Assembly: GCA_022539475.1 (NCBI GenBank)
Contig: VCMS01000129.1
Span: forward strand, 81,106-145,105
DNA: 64,000 nucleotides
Origin: Gracilaria domingensis
Taxonomy: Eukaryota > Rhodophyta > Florideophyceae > Gracilariales > Gracilariaceae
Direction of reading: 5' to 3'
Every line of letters starts with the position of its first letter. The first letter of the stretch is position 1. Of the stretch, positions 9,655-21,929 are shown in pieces. The position numbers and the translations under genes were made by a program. The notes beneath the pieces were generated by a model. That model was not told the origin of the DNA. It did not search any database and was given only the letters and a program-made list of their open reading frames with translations.

Positions 9655-11474
9655 CGAGGGTGGTGGGAAGGACGTAGCCCTCGGGGGGTAGCAGCTGGAG
9701 AGAGTAGCGGTCCGAAACGCGGTTGCGCGTGGAGAGAGACGGAATGGGGGGCGGTGCTCTCAGAAGCATGGTGGCGCACCTGCGCGGGGGAACACGTGCG
9801 GAGCACACACTTGGCGGAAGCGTGACGGCGCAACTCGTGCCTCTCGTGTGCCGCGGGCAGATGCTCGCCGCGCGAAAAAAACGGCGGCAGAATGGAGGGC
9901 GGCGTGTAAGCGGCGGCGCTGATTCCTCTTGTTTGCATCGGTGCCTGACGGCGGCGGCTTTGCGCCGGTTGACGTCGCCAAGAGGCGCCGAGCACTCGGC
10001 GCTTGCGCACGGCGCGCGCCATATCGCGCGCTGCCACCGCTGCATATCGAAAGCGCGTACAACAGCCCGCGTTTCTCCCCGTGCCAGTACGCCACCGCCA
10101 CGCGTGGTCGCGCGCGCCTTGCGCAACCGCGCGCCTCAAGCGCCATTCTCAGCGCACCTTTTGCGCCACCGCTGTATTATTCCGCCGTCGCGGACACAGC
10201 GCCACCGCCTATTCGCCGTTCCATTTGTTTTGCCCGTCTCCAACGTGCCGTCCACGCCGTCGCCCCACCGCGCCCCATTCTTCATCGCACACCACACGTG
10301 ATCCACCCGAAGCCACATCCGCCCATCACGCTGACTCCCACCCATCGCGCCCGGCGCGCTCGGCGTCTCAGTGCTTGTCGCACGCGGCATGCGTTGTGAG
10401 CCTGTCGCCACCAGCCATACTGTTTCAGTCGTACCGTGCCGCGAGCCGTTACGCATGCGTCGGAAGGTGGCGGCCCGTGTGTCGCCACCGCTGCTGAGAG
10501 AGCTAAGCCGGCCGTAGTCCGCCAACATAACATGTTGCCGTCACGCAGGCTACCATGCACCCGTGCCCGTCGATGTGGCGCCCTCTGCGCCCGCCATGCA
10601 AGCAGCCCCAGCAGGCTCACATTGCGAAGGTACAAGCCTGTTGGGCGAGCCGCCCCGCTTTAAGTCAACATGAACCCACGTGTACCAATCCGCGCCCGCC
10701 ACGCTAAGAAGCGCCACATGGCTAACGCTATCCATCAGATCGCTCCACCATGTAACTCGCACAGCAATTCGCTTCGCTCCTGTCATGCTGTGGCAGAAGC
10801 GAACCGAATTCGCTCTCAGGCCTCCCGTTGTTCCAACGAACCCTCCCCAATTCCCTCGCTCAATGAAACGTGTGCGCAACGTCAGAACATGCCAATTATC
10901 AGCCACGTAAAGAATCACTCACGATGGAAGCAGCAGCTGCTCCGTGTAACTCGAGCAAACCAACCATCTTCCAAAGTGCTGTTGCTAGGCTCATTTCTCA
11001 CGAGCTGGCTCTGATAATGAGATTCTTTTGCACAGAAATGCTGCGTTCTTCGTAAATGTTGCGCAAGTACACCAGAAAACAGACATTACTTCGATCAAGT
11101 ATCCGTAGACTACATCACGCTGTACGTTTGGGGCGTCGTAGGACGAATGTTTTCTACCATAGTTTTAATTTAGCGATGCGTGAAGAGATCTTAATCCAGG
11201 CTCGTACGTACGGCCCCGTACGGCCGTACTATGACCAACTAGACAAAGAAGAGCAAATCTGAGTACAGGGTTGTTACTAACAAGAAAAATTAGACTTTGT
11301 CATCATTAAAACAGCGTGTACACACATACCACGTGTCACAAAAGGCGCAAAATAGAGATAAACACATAAGAATCTTATGACATTTGATGTCTCCCGCATC
11401 TGACGATCTTCTCAAATACGTAACTTGATAGGAGGCAGAATTTGATACTTCTTAATCATTTCCACCGGCCAAAT

Positions 11475-11612
11475 TAACCCTTTTTGAGACGTTTCGCTTA
11501 TGTCTAGCTCACTAGACATAAGCGAACCACATGATTGGGTAACCACTATAACCGTTCGTAGCCAGCGTGCCACTTGCCTGCTTGGCTTATGACTAGCTCA
11601 ATTAACATAGGC
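11475..11612 (+). repeat. Dispersed hairpin-bearing repeat, copy 1
   Basis: The core is a perfect inverted repeat with arms 11493-11507 and 11512-11526 and a 4-nt loop, built on TTCGCTTATGTCTAG. The sequence just before it (TTAACCCTTTTTGA) and a half-copy of the hairpin near 11583-11610 match, in reverse orientation, the region 57535-57680. The arrangement suggests a small foldback or MITE-like element present at least twice. Confidence 0.5.
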
Positions 11613-11867
11613 AAAATTTTTCAATTGGCTACAAATTTAATCGGTTTAGGATTAAACCAATAACATTCAAAATTTATTACCAACGCATTTAAATAAACAT
11701 GGTTTGTTACATTACTTTCTTTCAGTCGCAAGATGTAATCACTTCTTTCATTCTCATTGGCTAACTTTTATTTCTTACTCACTAGACAAAAATATTGGTA
11801 GTCGCAAATGAGTTTAAATAGTGAACGACTTCATTGCTTCGGTGCGCATCCTTACCAGTTACCAGGG

Positions 11868-12660
11868 CTGTAACCAATTTTGTTGCAAAATATTGCTGAT
11901 ATTTTGCAATACTCAATACAATATAATTATTGTTCTTTTCCAGCAATATATATTGCAATAATAGCGCCTTTCATTTGCAATATATTTACAATATCTAAAA
12001 AAGCATGCAAAAAATTGCAATAGTCCTACCAGACTAGATTTCTTTCGCTTGAATGAAGTGAAAATTTTTATTCTTTACAAACGGAGCAAAAAAAATTAAA
12101 AATTTTAGTTTAGCATTATTTCTTTCCCACACGCAAGTTGTTGCAATTGGACGACAACACGGCCAGATCAAGCTCCGTTAGCAGCTTCAGACTCTAAATA
12201 AAAGTCCAGCAAACGCTCGCTCATTTTGAAAAAATATAAAAGCCTCACACAGTCGAGAAGTCATTGACCTTTGGTTGTCGGTCAATCCATTTTTTGCCAT
12301 ATTTTAGAGACTTTCCATCTTAGAACGGATCCCAAAACAAAATTGCAGTTTATGTACTGGTCCTTCTTCGTAGCTGTTTTCTTCTTTTCTGCCAGTCTGT
12401 TAGACATACCCATCGAAATCGCGGTTTCTGTTTTTCTATAAACCTCATTCTCACCACATTGCCTAACCGAGCACTCCAATTTTTGCTTTTCCGCTTCTGT
12501 TAGTTCGTTTTGAAAATGCAATAACGAGTTCGATATGAAATTAGGCCCAATACGTATTGCAATATATAATAAATCCGCAATATAAATTTCAATGCTCACG
12601 GAAGTTGCACTTTGAAATATTTATTGTATATTGCAATATATTGTCCGTAGAATTACTAAA
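11868..12660. repeat. AT-rich block with inverted TTGCAATATA-type motifs
   Basis: Both ends of this block carry repeats of the motif TTGCAATATA in opposite orientations (about 11880-12020 and 12540-12650), like weak terminal inverted repeats of an old DNA element. It encloses a 105-codon minus-strand frame (12282-12599) rich in Lys and Glu that I do not recognise. It could be a decayed non-autonomous transposon or simply AT-rich DNA. Confidence 0.3.
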
Positions 12661-13241
12661 TGGACTGAAGAAATCTTTCAAGTTTTACATAAACAACAAG
12701 CGGCGCTAACTTTGGGTTCTTTTCTGCTCGTACATATGCCTACCAGCGTTGCACGTCCTCAAAAAATTTTCTCGTCACCTCTACCTTGACCTGTGGAAGT
12801 ACAAAACCTTTGTCTGTGACGACCTTCTGCATTGGATTTCATCTACTTGTGTACAAGTGTACCACTATTTGGTGGTTTGGATCGAGTGAATCTTTTCATA
12901 ATGTTTAGAAATACCCCGTAGGTTTTGGTCCGACTTTGTCAGGACTGCCCGGGACGGGAGGTGCACACGAGGTGCTTAAATTAATCTATTATTTAAATAT
13001 TTTTGATAACCCTCTACAGGGCCGCTACTTCTACTACTTAGGTGATGGCTCACCGTCATCACCAACCTAGTAAAAGTAACCCGGTGTGCGGTTCTAACTA
13101 TTTCGCGTGCGCGACAACTCCCACTCTTCGCGGAGCGAGCTACCGCAGCACGGTCTAGTTATCTCCCGGCTCGAACCAGGAGAGTGCACGCAGTGCATAC
13201 CATCATCGGCCTGTTTTCCTTTTGTTTTTCTTGTGACTCGT
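12661..13241. other. Left flank of family A, probably the first part of the family B 5' LTR
   Basis: No gene is visible. The sequence just before 13242 should continue at 25041, because the family A insertion lies between them. The family B LTR ends at about 25417 with a primer-binding site behind it, so part of this stretch must be the beginning of that LTR. A TG-type start near 12848 would give an LTR of about 770 bp, close to the family A length. That start is a guess. Confidence 0.45.
13237..13241. repeat. Target-site duplication, left copy
   Basis: CTCGT directly before the left LTR is repeated directly after the right LTR at 25036-25040. This 5-bp duplication is typical of Ty3/gypsy integration. 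It shows that both LTRs belong to one insertion event. Confidence 0.9.
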
Positions 13242-14023
13242 TGTAGTGCAACCCGTGAGCGGGAAAAGACACCACGAAGACGTTCGGGATCTTCCTCTAC
13301 GAAGGTTAGCGAAGCGAACAGAGCCTCTCTGGAATGGCGCAACGAGCCGGGTGTAAGACCGGGGCCAAACCGTCACGACGGGGCGATGAGAGTTGAAATA
13401 GAAAGCTGGAGCGGAGAAGGGAGTACCACGACACGTGGGTGTGCAATACCTCGGAAGAGGGTTGGAGGAAAGAAAGGGAAAAGGAAAACGGGAGCGAAAG
13501 CACCACGGGGTGGGGCCTCGCGACAAGGTGACGAAGGATAACGGCGTACTGCCGGGGCTTTCCCTATACAGGGGCGAACGCGACAAACAGCGGTAAAACA
13601 CTCCCACAGTTGGGTTCCTTTAGAGGACGCAGGGTGGATAAACGAACCGTGTCAACGGGGAGTCTCTCCGATTAGGAGTCGAGCACCGCCAAAGGCGTGA
13701 ACGATTAGAGCCAAGACCCGTCAGTAGGGTCACCCTGGTTGGGGAACTTTACTGGGCGCGACGGCGGCGACGCCGGCGCGCTAAGTACTGTTCGCGCTAA
13801 AATTAATGAATAATATTAACTAAACATTCCACAAATTGTGACAATTCTCCACGTGTAGTGGCCAACCTCCCATGACTCACACACCGTGTCCCACGTGTCC
13901 GAACCATCTCAATGGCAACCACTAGTAACTACTAGTCATATACTGGTGTGTACCAGGCAAACCCGTAAACGGAAAATATGACTAAGTCCTGTCAGAATAC
14001 TCATAGATGAGCGTTGCACTACA
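13242..14023 (-). repeat. Family A left LTR (3' LTR relative to gag-pol)
   Basis: 782 bp with inverted ends TGTAGTGCAA/TTGCACTACA. CACGTG sites lie at 13432-13437, 13850-13855 and 13892-13897. The antisense ORF starts 43 bp beyond its inner end, so any plus-strand transcription starting in this LTR would run straight into that ORF. Confidence 0.95.
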
Positions 14024-14066
14024 TATCCCCCTCCTTAGGCGGTAATACAACCTCGACGAGGGCAGG

Positions 14067-16001
14067 ATGGCGGCGAGCCAAGAAGGTATAAGTGCAGCGC
14101 TCCCCGCTCCTCCGGTATGTTCTTCTCCTTCTCCCGTCAACGACGTGCTCCCTGCTCCTGCAGTAGCAGCACCTCCTCAGAGTACCGAACTCTCTCTCGC
14201 TCCTGCGATCAACTTTCCTCCGACACCGGAACTAGACCTCACTATGAGTGGTGTTCCACCGAACCAGCCTCCGAACCAACCACCGTTCCCCAAAGGGGGC
14301 CTCACCGGATTCCGCTCCGTTCCGCTCCCTCAACAGGCCTCCAACCCGTCCGCGGGGCAATCGAACCCTGCCGCAGGATCCTCCGCGCAGCATGCCGCTC
14401 TCGCGGGCCCCGTCCTCGGGTTCCATCCAGGTGTGGTCTGGCCGTCTTTCAACTCCCTTGTAGGGCTCAACCCGGCGAACCGGCGACATGCGAGGCGCCT
14501 CCGGCTCGCACCGTGGTTCCACCCAACTGCGGTGTTCAATGAAAGCCTCATCACTGAGTATGCCGACGGACGCAACGCCCTTCCGGGGGACCTCCCGGCA
14601 ATGGTGACCACTTCGTGGGATTGGCGCACGCGCATCGCGATTCCTGTCCATCAGGTAGCGCGGGAGAATCGACAATCCCGGGAAGAAGCCCATGCCAACT
14701 TTGTCATGGTTGCTTACAAACGGCAAGGCCGGGCGCCGTTCGAGTTTCCTATCCCGCCAGGGATGAACTTCGATGTGGCGTTTTACCGCACCCGCGGGGA
14801 AATCAGTTACTGTGACCGCCTAGCGGAGTTGGAAACCTTCGCCTGGCGGGGAATGCCCGTTGCACGGCAGGAAGCAATGTGCTGGACAAGACCGATTCTT
14901 CGGGCTGAGTTTCGATATCTCCCCCGCCGTTCGCGGTCTAACTTCCTTCAGAACTTCATCCGCCATGAGAGGCGGTCTCGATCCCAATTTGGGTACTTCG
15001 CTCCATATCAGAACGTGGAGATCCGCCATATCGCGGCTGCGCACCGACAGGGTCGGTATGTACCTCTGCCAGAGTGGTGGAGTTACTTCGAGGCATGCCG
15101 GGGGTGCTACATCGAGTTGCCCCCGGTGTTCACCTACTTAGGGTCATACCTGCTCACAGATCCCAGGACTGGGTTGTGGTCGGTTGTCGTCACCGAATGG
15201 GCTGTCCGCACCGCGGCGTTTGTCCTCGCTGAGGCATATGACCAGTATCGACTGTGGTTCATCCCTCCCCGCGTGCGGGCGGCCATCCGAAATTTGGATT
15301 TGGAAGTCCCCCTCGGAGATCGTGCCAACAACGACGAGGTGTTGAGCCTTCTCGATTATATCGATAGTATCGACTGGACCGAAGTGCCTCTTTCTCAGAG
15401 TAGTCGCGGTGATTCCCCGAACGCGGGTGGATACGGCCCAGGTCTGGGAAGAAATACCGCTCTTGCGAGCGATTATGTCTTCTTCGACCCGTGGGATTAT
15501 CGGGAGATTACCGCTGAGGAAGCGGGTGAGCTCCGTTCTGCTCCCCGGCGCGTGCCGGCCGATCACCCAACTGGGTTTGTGAACTCGGATGAGTATTACC
15601 GAGAGTACCTCAGGGGAGATCCAATGGTGGATAACCAGCCCGAGGACACGGGCGGTGACGATATCGAGATGATCGAAGAGATCGACGCAACCCCTGCGGG
15701 GGAGAGCGCCGGCTCTGCTCCGTTTGTCGGCTCCGCCTCGGCGGCTGACTTCATCGCTCCCACTCTGGTTCCCATTCCGGTACCCATTCCGGCTCAGCCG
15801 GCTCTTCCCGCTGTTGCGGCTGCTGCAGCTCATCCCCCGCCAGCGGGTGTGAACGAAGGTGCGATTATCGCTCGCTTCCTCCGCGGCGCGGGTTTAAATG
15901 CTAGTGCGGCCTCTGGCGACGTCACCGCTATGGCGGATGCCTTGGCTCAACGCCTTGGCGGTATGCATCCTCAGAATGAGGGCGATGGCGACGGCCAGTA
16001 A
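14067..16001 (+). CDS. Antisense accessory ORF of family A chromovirus, unknown function
   Basis: An uninterrupted 644-codon frame runs opposite to gag-pol, between the chromodomain and the 3' LTR. The ATG at 14067 lies in a strong context (AGGATGG), 43 bp from the LTR. Residues 1-110 are Ala/Pro-rich and disordered-looking. About 115-420 form a compact-looking Trp/Arg/Tyr-rich region with many paired aromatic residues. About 430-560 are acidic, and the end (560-644) is Ala/Pro-rich with a short helical stretch. I see no zinc knuckle, protease, polymerase, chromodomain, signal peptide or membrane segment. The first 160 bp also exist in the left-edge copy. Antisense ORFs are known in some plant Ty3/gypsy lineages, but I recognise no homology. 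It could be an accessory protein, or a captured host gene. Confidence 0.6.
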   Translation: MAASQEGISAALPAPPVCSSPSPVNDVLPAPAVAAPPQSTELSLAPAINFPPTPELDLTMSGVPPNQPPNQPPFPKGGLTGFRSVPLPQQASNPSAGQSNPAAGSSAQHAALAGPVLGFHPGVVWPSFNSLVGLNPANRRHARRLRLAPWFHPTAVFNESLITEYADGRNALPGDLPAMVTTSWDWRTRIAIPVHQVARENRQSREEAHANFVMVAYKRQGRAPFEFPIPPGMNFDVAFYRTRGEISYCDRLAELETFAWRGMPVARQEAMCWTRPILRAEFRYLPRRSRSNFLQNFIRHERRSRSQFGYFAPYQNVEIRHIAAAHRQGRYVPLPEWWSYFEACRGCYIELPPVFTYLGSYLLTDPRTGLWSVVVTEWAVRTAAFVLAEAYDQYRLWFIPPRVRAAIRNLDLEVPLGDRANNDEVLSLLDYIDSIDWTEVPLSQSSRGDSPNAGGYGPGLGRNTALASDYVFFDPWDYREITAEEAGELRSAPRRVPADHPTGFVNSDEYYREYLRGDPMVDNQPEDTGGDDIEMIEEIDATPAGESAGSAPFVGSASAADFIAPTLVPIPVPIPAQPALPAVAAAAAHPPPAGVNEGAIIARFLRGAGLNASAASGDVTAMADALAQRLGGMHPQNEGDGDGQ

Positions 16002-16389
16002 ACGGGAGCCGAGCTTCCCCATGCGTGCGTAATTACCTGTTCACAGTAGTATAGCCTTGAGATAAAAAGATTCTTTGCTTCATTCACGTCTTCGACGGTG
16101 TATTTCTTCCTCACCGGCATAGCCGGCTAATGCAATGCGATGCGATGCGCTGCGAAAAACGCACCCTTCCGAGGGGAAAAACCATGCTCATGGTGTGACA
16201 GCGAGACCATTACCAGCGAGCTGGATGAAAAACCCTCAGGAGTGAGCCTTCCTTCCGAAAATCGGTGTTCTCACGGCTCGAGCCGGTCGAACCGTCAATG
16301 CGACAGGCATTCCACCTCGGTGGTGTGGACTCAATCCCGTCGCATGACGTGTGTGTGCCAACGATCTGACTTCCTCCGTTTCCACGGCA

Positions 16390-19300
16390 ACCTCATCCCA
16401 CTTGGGCTTGATCCAGCGTCGCTGGCGGTGCAGTACCCGTTTTTCGGTGATAACTAATGACCTTCGAGCGAGGCAGGTGCTCGATTGGCTCAAGAGTATC
16501 CCAACTTGGGTCGTAACCGTACCAACGGACGCGGTATAACAAGATGCCCTCCTGGTCCCAGGTATGCCCGACAATGTCGGCGACAACGTACTCCTGAACG
16601 TACACTTGCCGGCCTTGCCGTGTTGTAGTCACATCTCCTTGCGACAACCCTTGTGGGGGTGCGATATCCACGAGTGGAACTTCCGCGCGGCTTGCCTTAA
16701 TTCGTGCGATTGCTTCACCTCTTAGGGGGCGCTCAATACCCGAATCACGGTGGTCGCCTCGCTTTCTCATGGCGCGCATTTCTGCCTGCGCAGTATCCCG
16801 CTCGGCGGTGGCAATTCCCTTTTGAGGGGTGGTGACGCTAGGTGAGCTGGCGACGCCTTGCCGTCGTACCGCAAGTTTGCGTGGATCCTTCCGTCGTGAC
16901 GGTTCAGTCGGTGCCGCAGCGGCTTGCTGATCGCCGTTTCCGCTTGACGCGGGAGATGCCTCCTCACGGGGCTCGACCACCGTGCGTGCACGTGATTGCT
17001 CCAACGGTTGGTTTCCACGCTCCCTTGGGAGAACCGCCTCCCTGTTATAGGTGTCGCTCAACGGCTGCGCCGTTGAATTTCCAATTTTTTCAACTTTTTG
17101 ATTCCCGTTCTGAACGGCTACGTCCGGGACCGGCTTTTGACACCGCCGGCGGCGTTCGATCTCGCGATCTCGACGGGCGGCTGCGCCTGCGCCGATATCT
17201 TATACCCAGCACTTGGTGATTTCGTACCGTCCTTGACGTGAACTCTCCCCGGAGCGTCCGGCATTCCACCAACGGTGGTGTCGGTGTATACCGAGGCACT
17301 TGGGGTCCCTCTTTTTTCTGCTCGAGGCTGCTCCGCAGTATTTCCCAGGGTTCCTGGTCCTTCTGCATCGCGTTGCGCGGTGGGTTGCGGTGTCGCTGCG
17401 CTTTCCCCAGTGGGGCTTCGTTCCGACGACGTTGGCTTTATGCCGGCGACATCATTCGACTCCGTTTGACCCAGCGCGGCTGGTAAACCACGAGTTTCTT
17501 GTGACTTCAATGATTCCGCTTCTGCGTGAGTGCCCTCAACCGGCGACGGTGTAAACTTCCCGTGGACGGGTGTATGTTGCGATCGTTGCGAGCGCGTGGT
17601 CCCTTCACTGACCGGAACATCCGGAGATGTCGGACCAGTCCGTGCTGCACGGTTGTTCTCACGACGCGACGTCGGAATTGAATCCTTAGCAGAGCGGATA
17701 TCCTCCTCCCCCTCATTAGATGGAGCGGCGTGGGGAGTGGCAAAGCGTCCCGCATCGCGGGTTAGCGAACCCAACGATGGGGTAGAAACGGGGGTGCCAG
17801 TGTGGCTATTGTTTTCCGACGCAGTCGGGTGATCCGACTCCACCGGGAGGTCTGTAAGGCCTCTGTTGGGGTGGGGCAAGACTGAAGGTCTTGACACCAC
17901 ATTTGTTTCCGGTTGTACCGGTGTTGTTGAGTCCGTAGACATGGGTTCCGTACGAGACTGGGTAACCTCAGACGAGGGTGGGGGGGCCAGTACCACGCGG
18001 TCGCGGGAGATCCGCTGCTGCGCGTCAGCGACTTGTACCACCACAGTGTCCGGTGTAACCGAGATTACCTGGAAGGGTCCATCCGCCACGGGCGAGAGCT
18101 TATGACGTTTATCCCTTTCAGGGTTGTAGTGTTCCTTCGGTATGAAGACACGGTGACCCACAGTAAGTGGTTCAGGGGTTCTTCCTCGCAAGCGAGCGTC
18201 AAAATCACGCTTGTAAGCGGCTTGGGCTTTTGCCATGGACTTCCGGGCAGCGGGGACTAACTTCGTTAGCGACGCCATCCAATTTTGGCGGTAATCACCC
18301 ACGGATGGGAAATTGCCCAAGGTAGCTTGTGATTCTAACGCCACAGGCGGGGGTGTCCTTGACAAGACCAGTTCGAATGGGGAAACACCAGTAGTCCTGT
18401 GCACCTGCGTGTTATACGCAAAGGTTAACGCGTCAGTGTATAAGTCCCATGTTTTTGGGTGGTCAGCAACGTAAGAACGGAGAGATGCCAGCATCGTACG
18501 GTTATACCGTTAAACCTGCCCATTACACTGGGGGATGGTAAGTGGTTGTGAAAAGATTTTTCACGTCCATGATGCGGCAAACATCCTGGAAGAACCGGGA
18601 TGCGAACTGCTTTCCGTTATCGGATAATAACTCCACAGAAGGGCCGTACACAAAGATCCAGTGCGTGGCAAATGCCTTCGCGACTGTGAATGCGGTAATC
18701 CTCTTGAGAGGTACTGTCCGAACCAGTTTCGAGAACCGATCGGTGATAACGAGAAGAAATTTGTTACCTCTCCGAGTGGTAAGCAATGGTCCGAGGATAT
18801 CGATTGCCACAAATTCAAGCGGCGCCCTGGCAGGGAATAGTTTCACTTTTTTCGAATTCCTTCGGAGCTTCACGCGATTCTTCGCGCACTCGGTGCAGAA
18901 CCGCACCGTAGCGTAACAATCCACCGCCATGGCGGGCCAGTAGAAGTCTTTCCTCAAAGTGAGGTACAGTATCCTTCCACCTGCGTGGCCGCCTAGCTTT
19001 GCGTAATGCGAAAGGTGTAGGATCCTCGTTTGCAACGAGTGTGGTACCACAACTTGTGGGTGTGACTCGACGGTCCTCACGAGGTAGCCGATGTCGTTAA
19101 TCTCGAATGGGAGGGTATCACCACCGTTAAGTCGGGCACGGACCCTGATGCAAAACGGGTCTCCATGTTGCTCTCGGATCATCTCTTCCGGTGCTACCGG
19201 GACAAAATTCCCCGGTAGGGCTTTGCAGCCTCATTTTCGCCTGCAGCAAGCAGTTCGTCAATGTCAGCGTCCATATCGTCCCAGTCTTCTGGCCAGTTGT

Positions 19301-21890
19301 CAAACTGCCATTCCGGGGGTTCCGGGTTATTGTCGTCAACGACGAAGCAAGGTATTTCCTCGTTTTCGGCAACAACAGTCTCCCCATCGGTGGGTAAGCG
19401 TGACAACGCGTCCGCCTGAGTGTTCAGGGTCCCCTTCTTGTATACCACCTCGAAGTCGAATTCCGCAAGGCGGAGTCTCCACCGCATGAGGCGGCCTGAT
19501 GGATCGCAAATATTCATCAACCACCTCAACGAGAAATGATCCGTGTACACGGTAAAGTGCACACCCAAGAGATAGGGGCGGAGAGTAGAAAGTGCCCAAA
19601 CAACTGCGAGACACTCTTTCTCCGAAACGGAGTAGTTCCGTTCGTGAACGTTCAGCGAACGTGACCAATAACCAATTGGCTTTCGTTCTCCTTCAGGAGT
19701 GGTTTGGAACAATGCGCATTCCACTTAGTGGTCGCTTGAGTCCGTGTCCACAGAGAACGGCAGGCCGGGTTGTGGTAGCGATAAGATCGGTGCTGATGTG
19801 ACAGCCTCCTTTAAGGAGTTAAATGCTTCCGCTTGTGCGGGCGTGAATGGGTCCAGTTTTGGTGGCTGACCTTTCCGCAAGAGTACGTTTAAGGGAGCCG
19901 CAATGTCCGAAAAGTTCGGCACGAACCGTCTGTAGACGTTGACCAGCCCTAAGAAGGAGCGTAATTCCGTTTGAGTCCGCGGTGCCTTCGCCTTGGCGAG
20001 TGATTTGACGCGAGCCTCCTCGATCATCAACCGTCCTGGACGGATGATGTGTCCAAGATACTTGACAGTATCGGTGAAGAATTCACACTTCCTCAGCTTG
20101 AGGGTTATACCTGCATTGCGCAGAGTGGTCATCACGTCCCTGACATAGGCGAGATGGTCGTCCAGGTTACTGGAGAACACGATAATATCGTCAAGGTAGA
20201 CGAGACAAGTCCGCCACTTGAAGCGGTTCAACAAGATGTCGATTGCACGCTGGAAGGTAGCGGGGGCGTTGGTTAAGCCGAAAGGCATCCGCTTGAAGCG
20301 GTAACTGCCCGAGTGGCAAACGAACGCGGTCTTATCGCGGTCTTGCTCCCTCACGGGAACTTGCCAGTATCCCCAATTGGCGTCCAATGCCGTGAACACG
20401 GTAGCGTTGCCGAGCGAATCGATGCACTCGTCCATACGAGGGATGGGGTACGTATCTCTGATCGTCACGGCATTAAGCCGGCGGTAGTCGACACAGAACC
20501 TCCAGGTTCCGTCGGCTTTGAGTGCCAGTACAACTGGGGATGCCCATGGCGACTGGGCGTTTTCAATCACGCCTGCGCGGAGCATCTTATCCACTTGGAA
20601 CTGTTCTTCTTCCCGAGCCTTCGGTCCTGCCCTGTAAGAGGGTTGCGCTATCGGACGCGTATTCGGCAGCAAATCGATACGGTGTTCCGTTGCATTTATC
20701 TCTCCAAGAGAGCCATCCCACATTGTGGTAAACTCCCGTAACATGTCTCTCAGACGTTCAAAGTGCGACTCCGGTACATGACCGAGATCAAGTTCCTCGA
20801 GCGCCTTCAAGGGGTCAACCTTGTCGTAGCTCGTGGGCTTGCGCTCTTCTGTCCCTGACACAGGGTTGGCTTCCGAGTCAGCCGGTAACTTCTCCGTTGC
20901 AACGGTAGTTGTACCCGCGAAAACAACCGCTTCCTCCCCCTCCTTAGATGGGGTGTCGTCCTCTTCGGAAGTAACTAATCCGAGGACATCGGCAGCCGTC
21001 ATCTTCTTTGGGAACATCGCGAGCGGGTGCGGTGTCACAGACCCAATGACTTGGTTCTTCACCAGATACTGGGGGGTACTGCCAAGGTTGGCAACAAGTA
21101 TCCGAAACGGAGTATCCGGTGTGACTTGCACAACACCATTCGCGACAGCGAGTTGGTATTTCTCGTACAACGAGGGAAGAGGTTGAATAACCCGAAGACC
21201 GTGTTGGCGGGAATTAACTGACACCATTACTTGGGACTCCGGCGAGATTGCGATCGACGCAGCGACCCGAAGCTTGGTGGACTCACGTGGAGCTGGTTGA
21301 GATTCCTGCGCAGCAGGCAGAGGAACATGTTTCTTCGACGCACGCTTTAGCGGACGACGAACAATAGGGACGGACGAACCGTCCTCAAGATCCACACGCC
21401 TGCGGCGGGGTCTTATCGAATCGACAAACCTGTCGCAATAGTCACAACCCAAGATGATTGGGGCAGCTAAGGACCGGCACACGATGAAGTCGACCTTCAC
21501 CACATATGTTCCCAAACGCACGACTAAGCCGATTGTTCCCACCGTTGATACCGGGTTGTTGTTCGCATCTGCGACGTCCGGCAAGGTGCCGCTGCGCATA
21601 CGAGCCCGCAATGGCGGTGTTAGGAGCGATTCAACGATGAAGTTCGGACCTGCACCTGTGTCTAATACAGTCAGGGAACGCACCATAAACTGGGGGTCAA
21701 GGCCAAGGTCAGCGTATACCTTATAGTTACGCTTGGCCATCACCATGATTCTATCCGGGACCCGGTTATTCTTCACCCGTATCCACGGTCGACGCAAAAC
21801 ACCAAGGTGTCCCGAATCCGCGTCAGCGGCGTCTCTCCTCGAAAGGATTTTCACCGGGGAGCGAGGCGGTGACGCCTCGGACGTCAACAG
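16390..21890 (-). mobile_element. Family A pol region (PR-RT-RNase H-IN-chromodomain)
   Basis: Recognisable parts, in transcription order: retropepsin with LDTGAG near 21.66 kb; reverse transcriptase at about 20.0-20.7 kb with YLDDI near 20.19 kb; RNase H at about 19.4-19.8 kb; integrase H2C2 zinc module near 18.95 kb and catalytic core at about 18.5-18.85 kb; GPF/Y-like region near 18.1 kb; a long low-complexity linker; and a chromodomain near 16.5 kb (LLYRVRWYGYDPSWDTLEP). The chromodomain is expected to steer integration towards particular chromatin marks. The region is broken by a few interruptions. Confidence 0.92.
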
Positions 21891-21929
21891 CCTCGATCCT
21901 GAGGACGTCTCTCCCGAAAGGGAGACTCC

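Larger units (their letters stand above)
9441..11867. other. bHLH upstream region: GC-rich island turning into AT-rich intergenic DNA
   Basis: From 9441 to about 10.7 kb the DNA is very GC-rich and several frames are open on both strands at once. That is expected from composition and is not evidence of genes. No motif is recognised in any of them. From about 11.2 kb the sequence becomes AT-rich. A 15-bp-arm hairpin lies at 11493-11526. No second divergent gene is visible. Confidence 0.5.

Noticed and set aside
9441-10660. Several long overlapping ORFs on both strands
   Set aside because: Very high GC removes stops in all frames; sequences are Arg/Pro/Ala noise with no motif.
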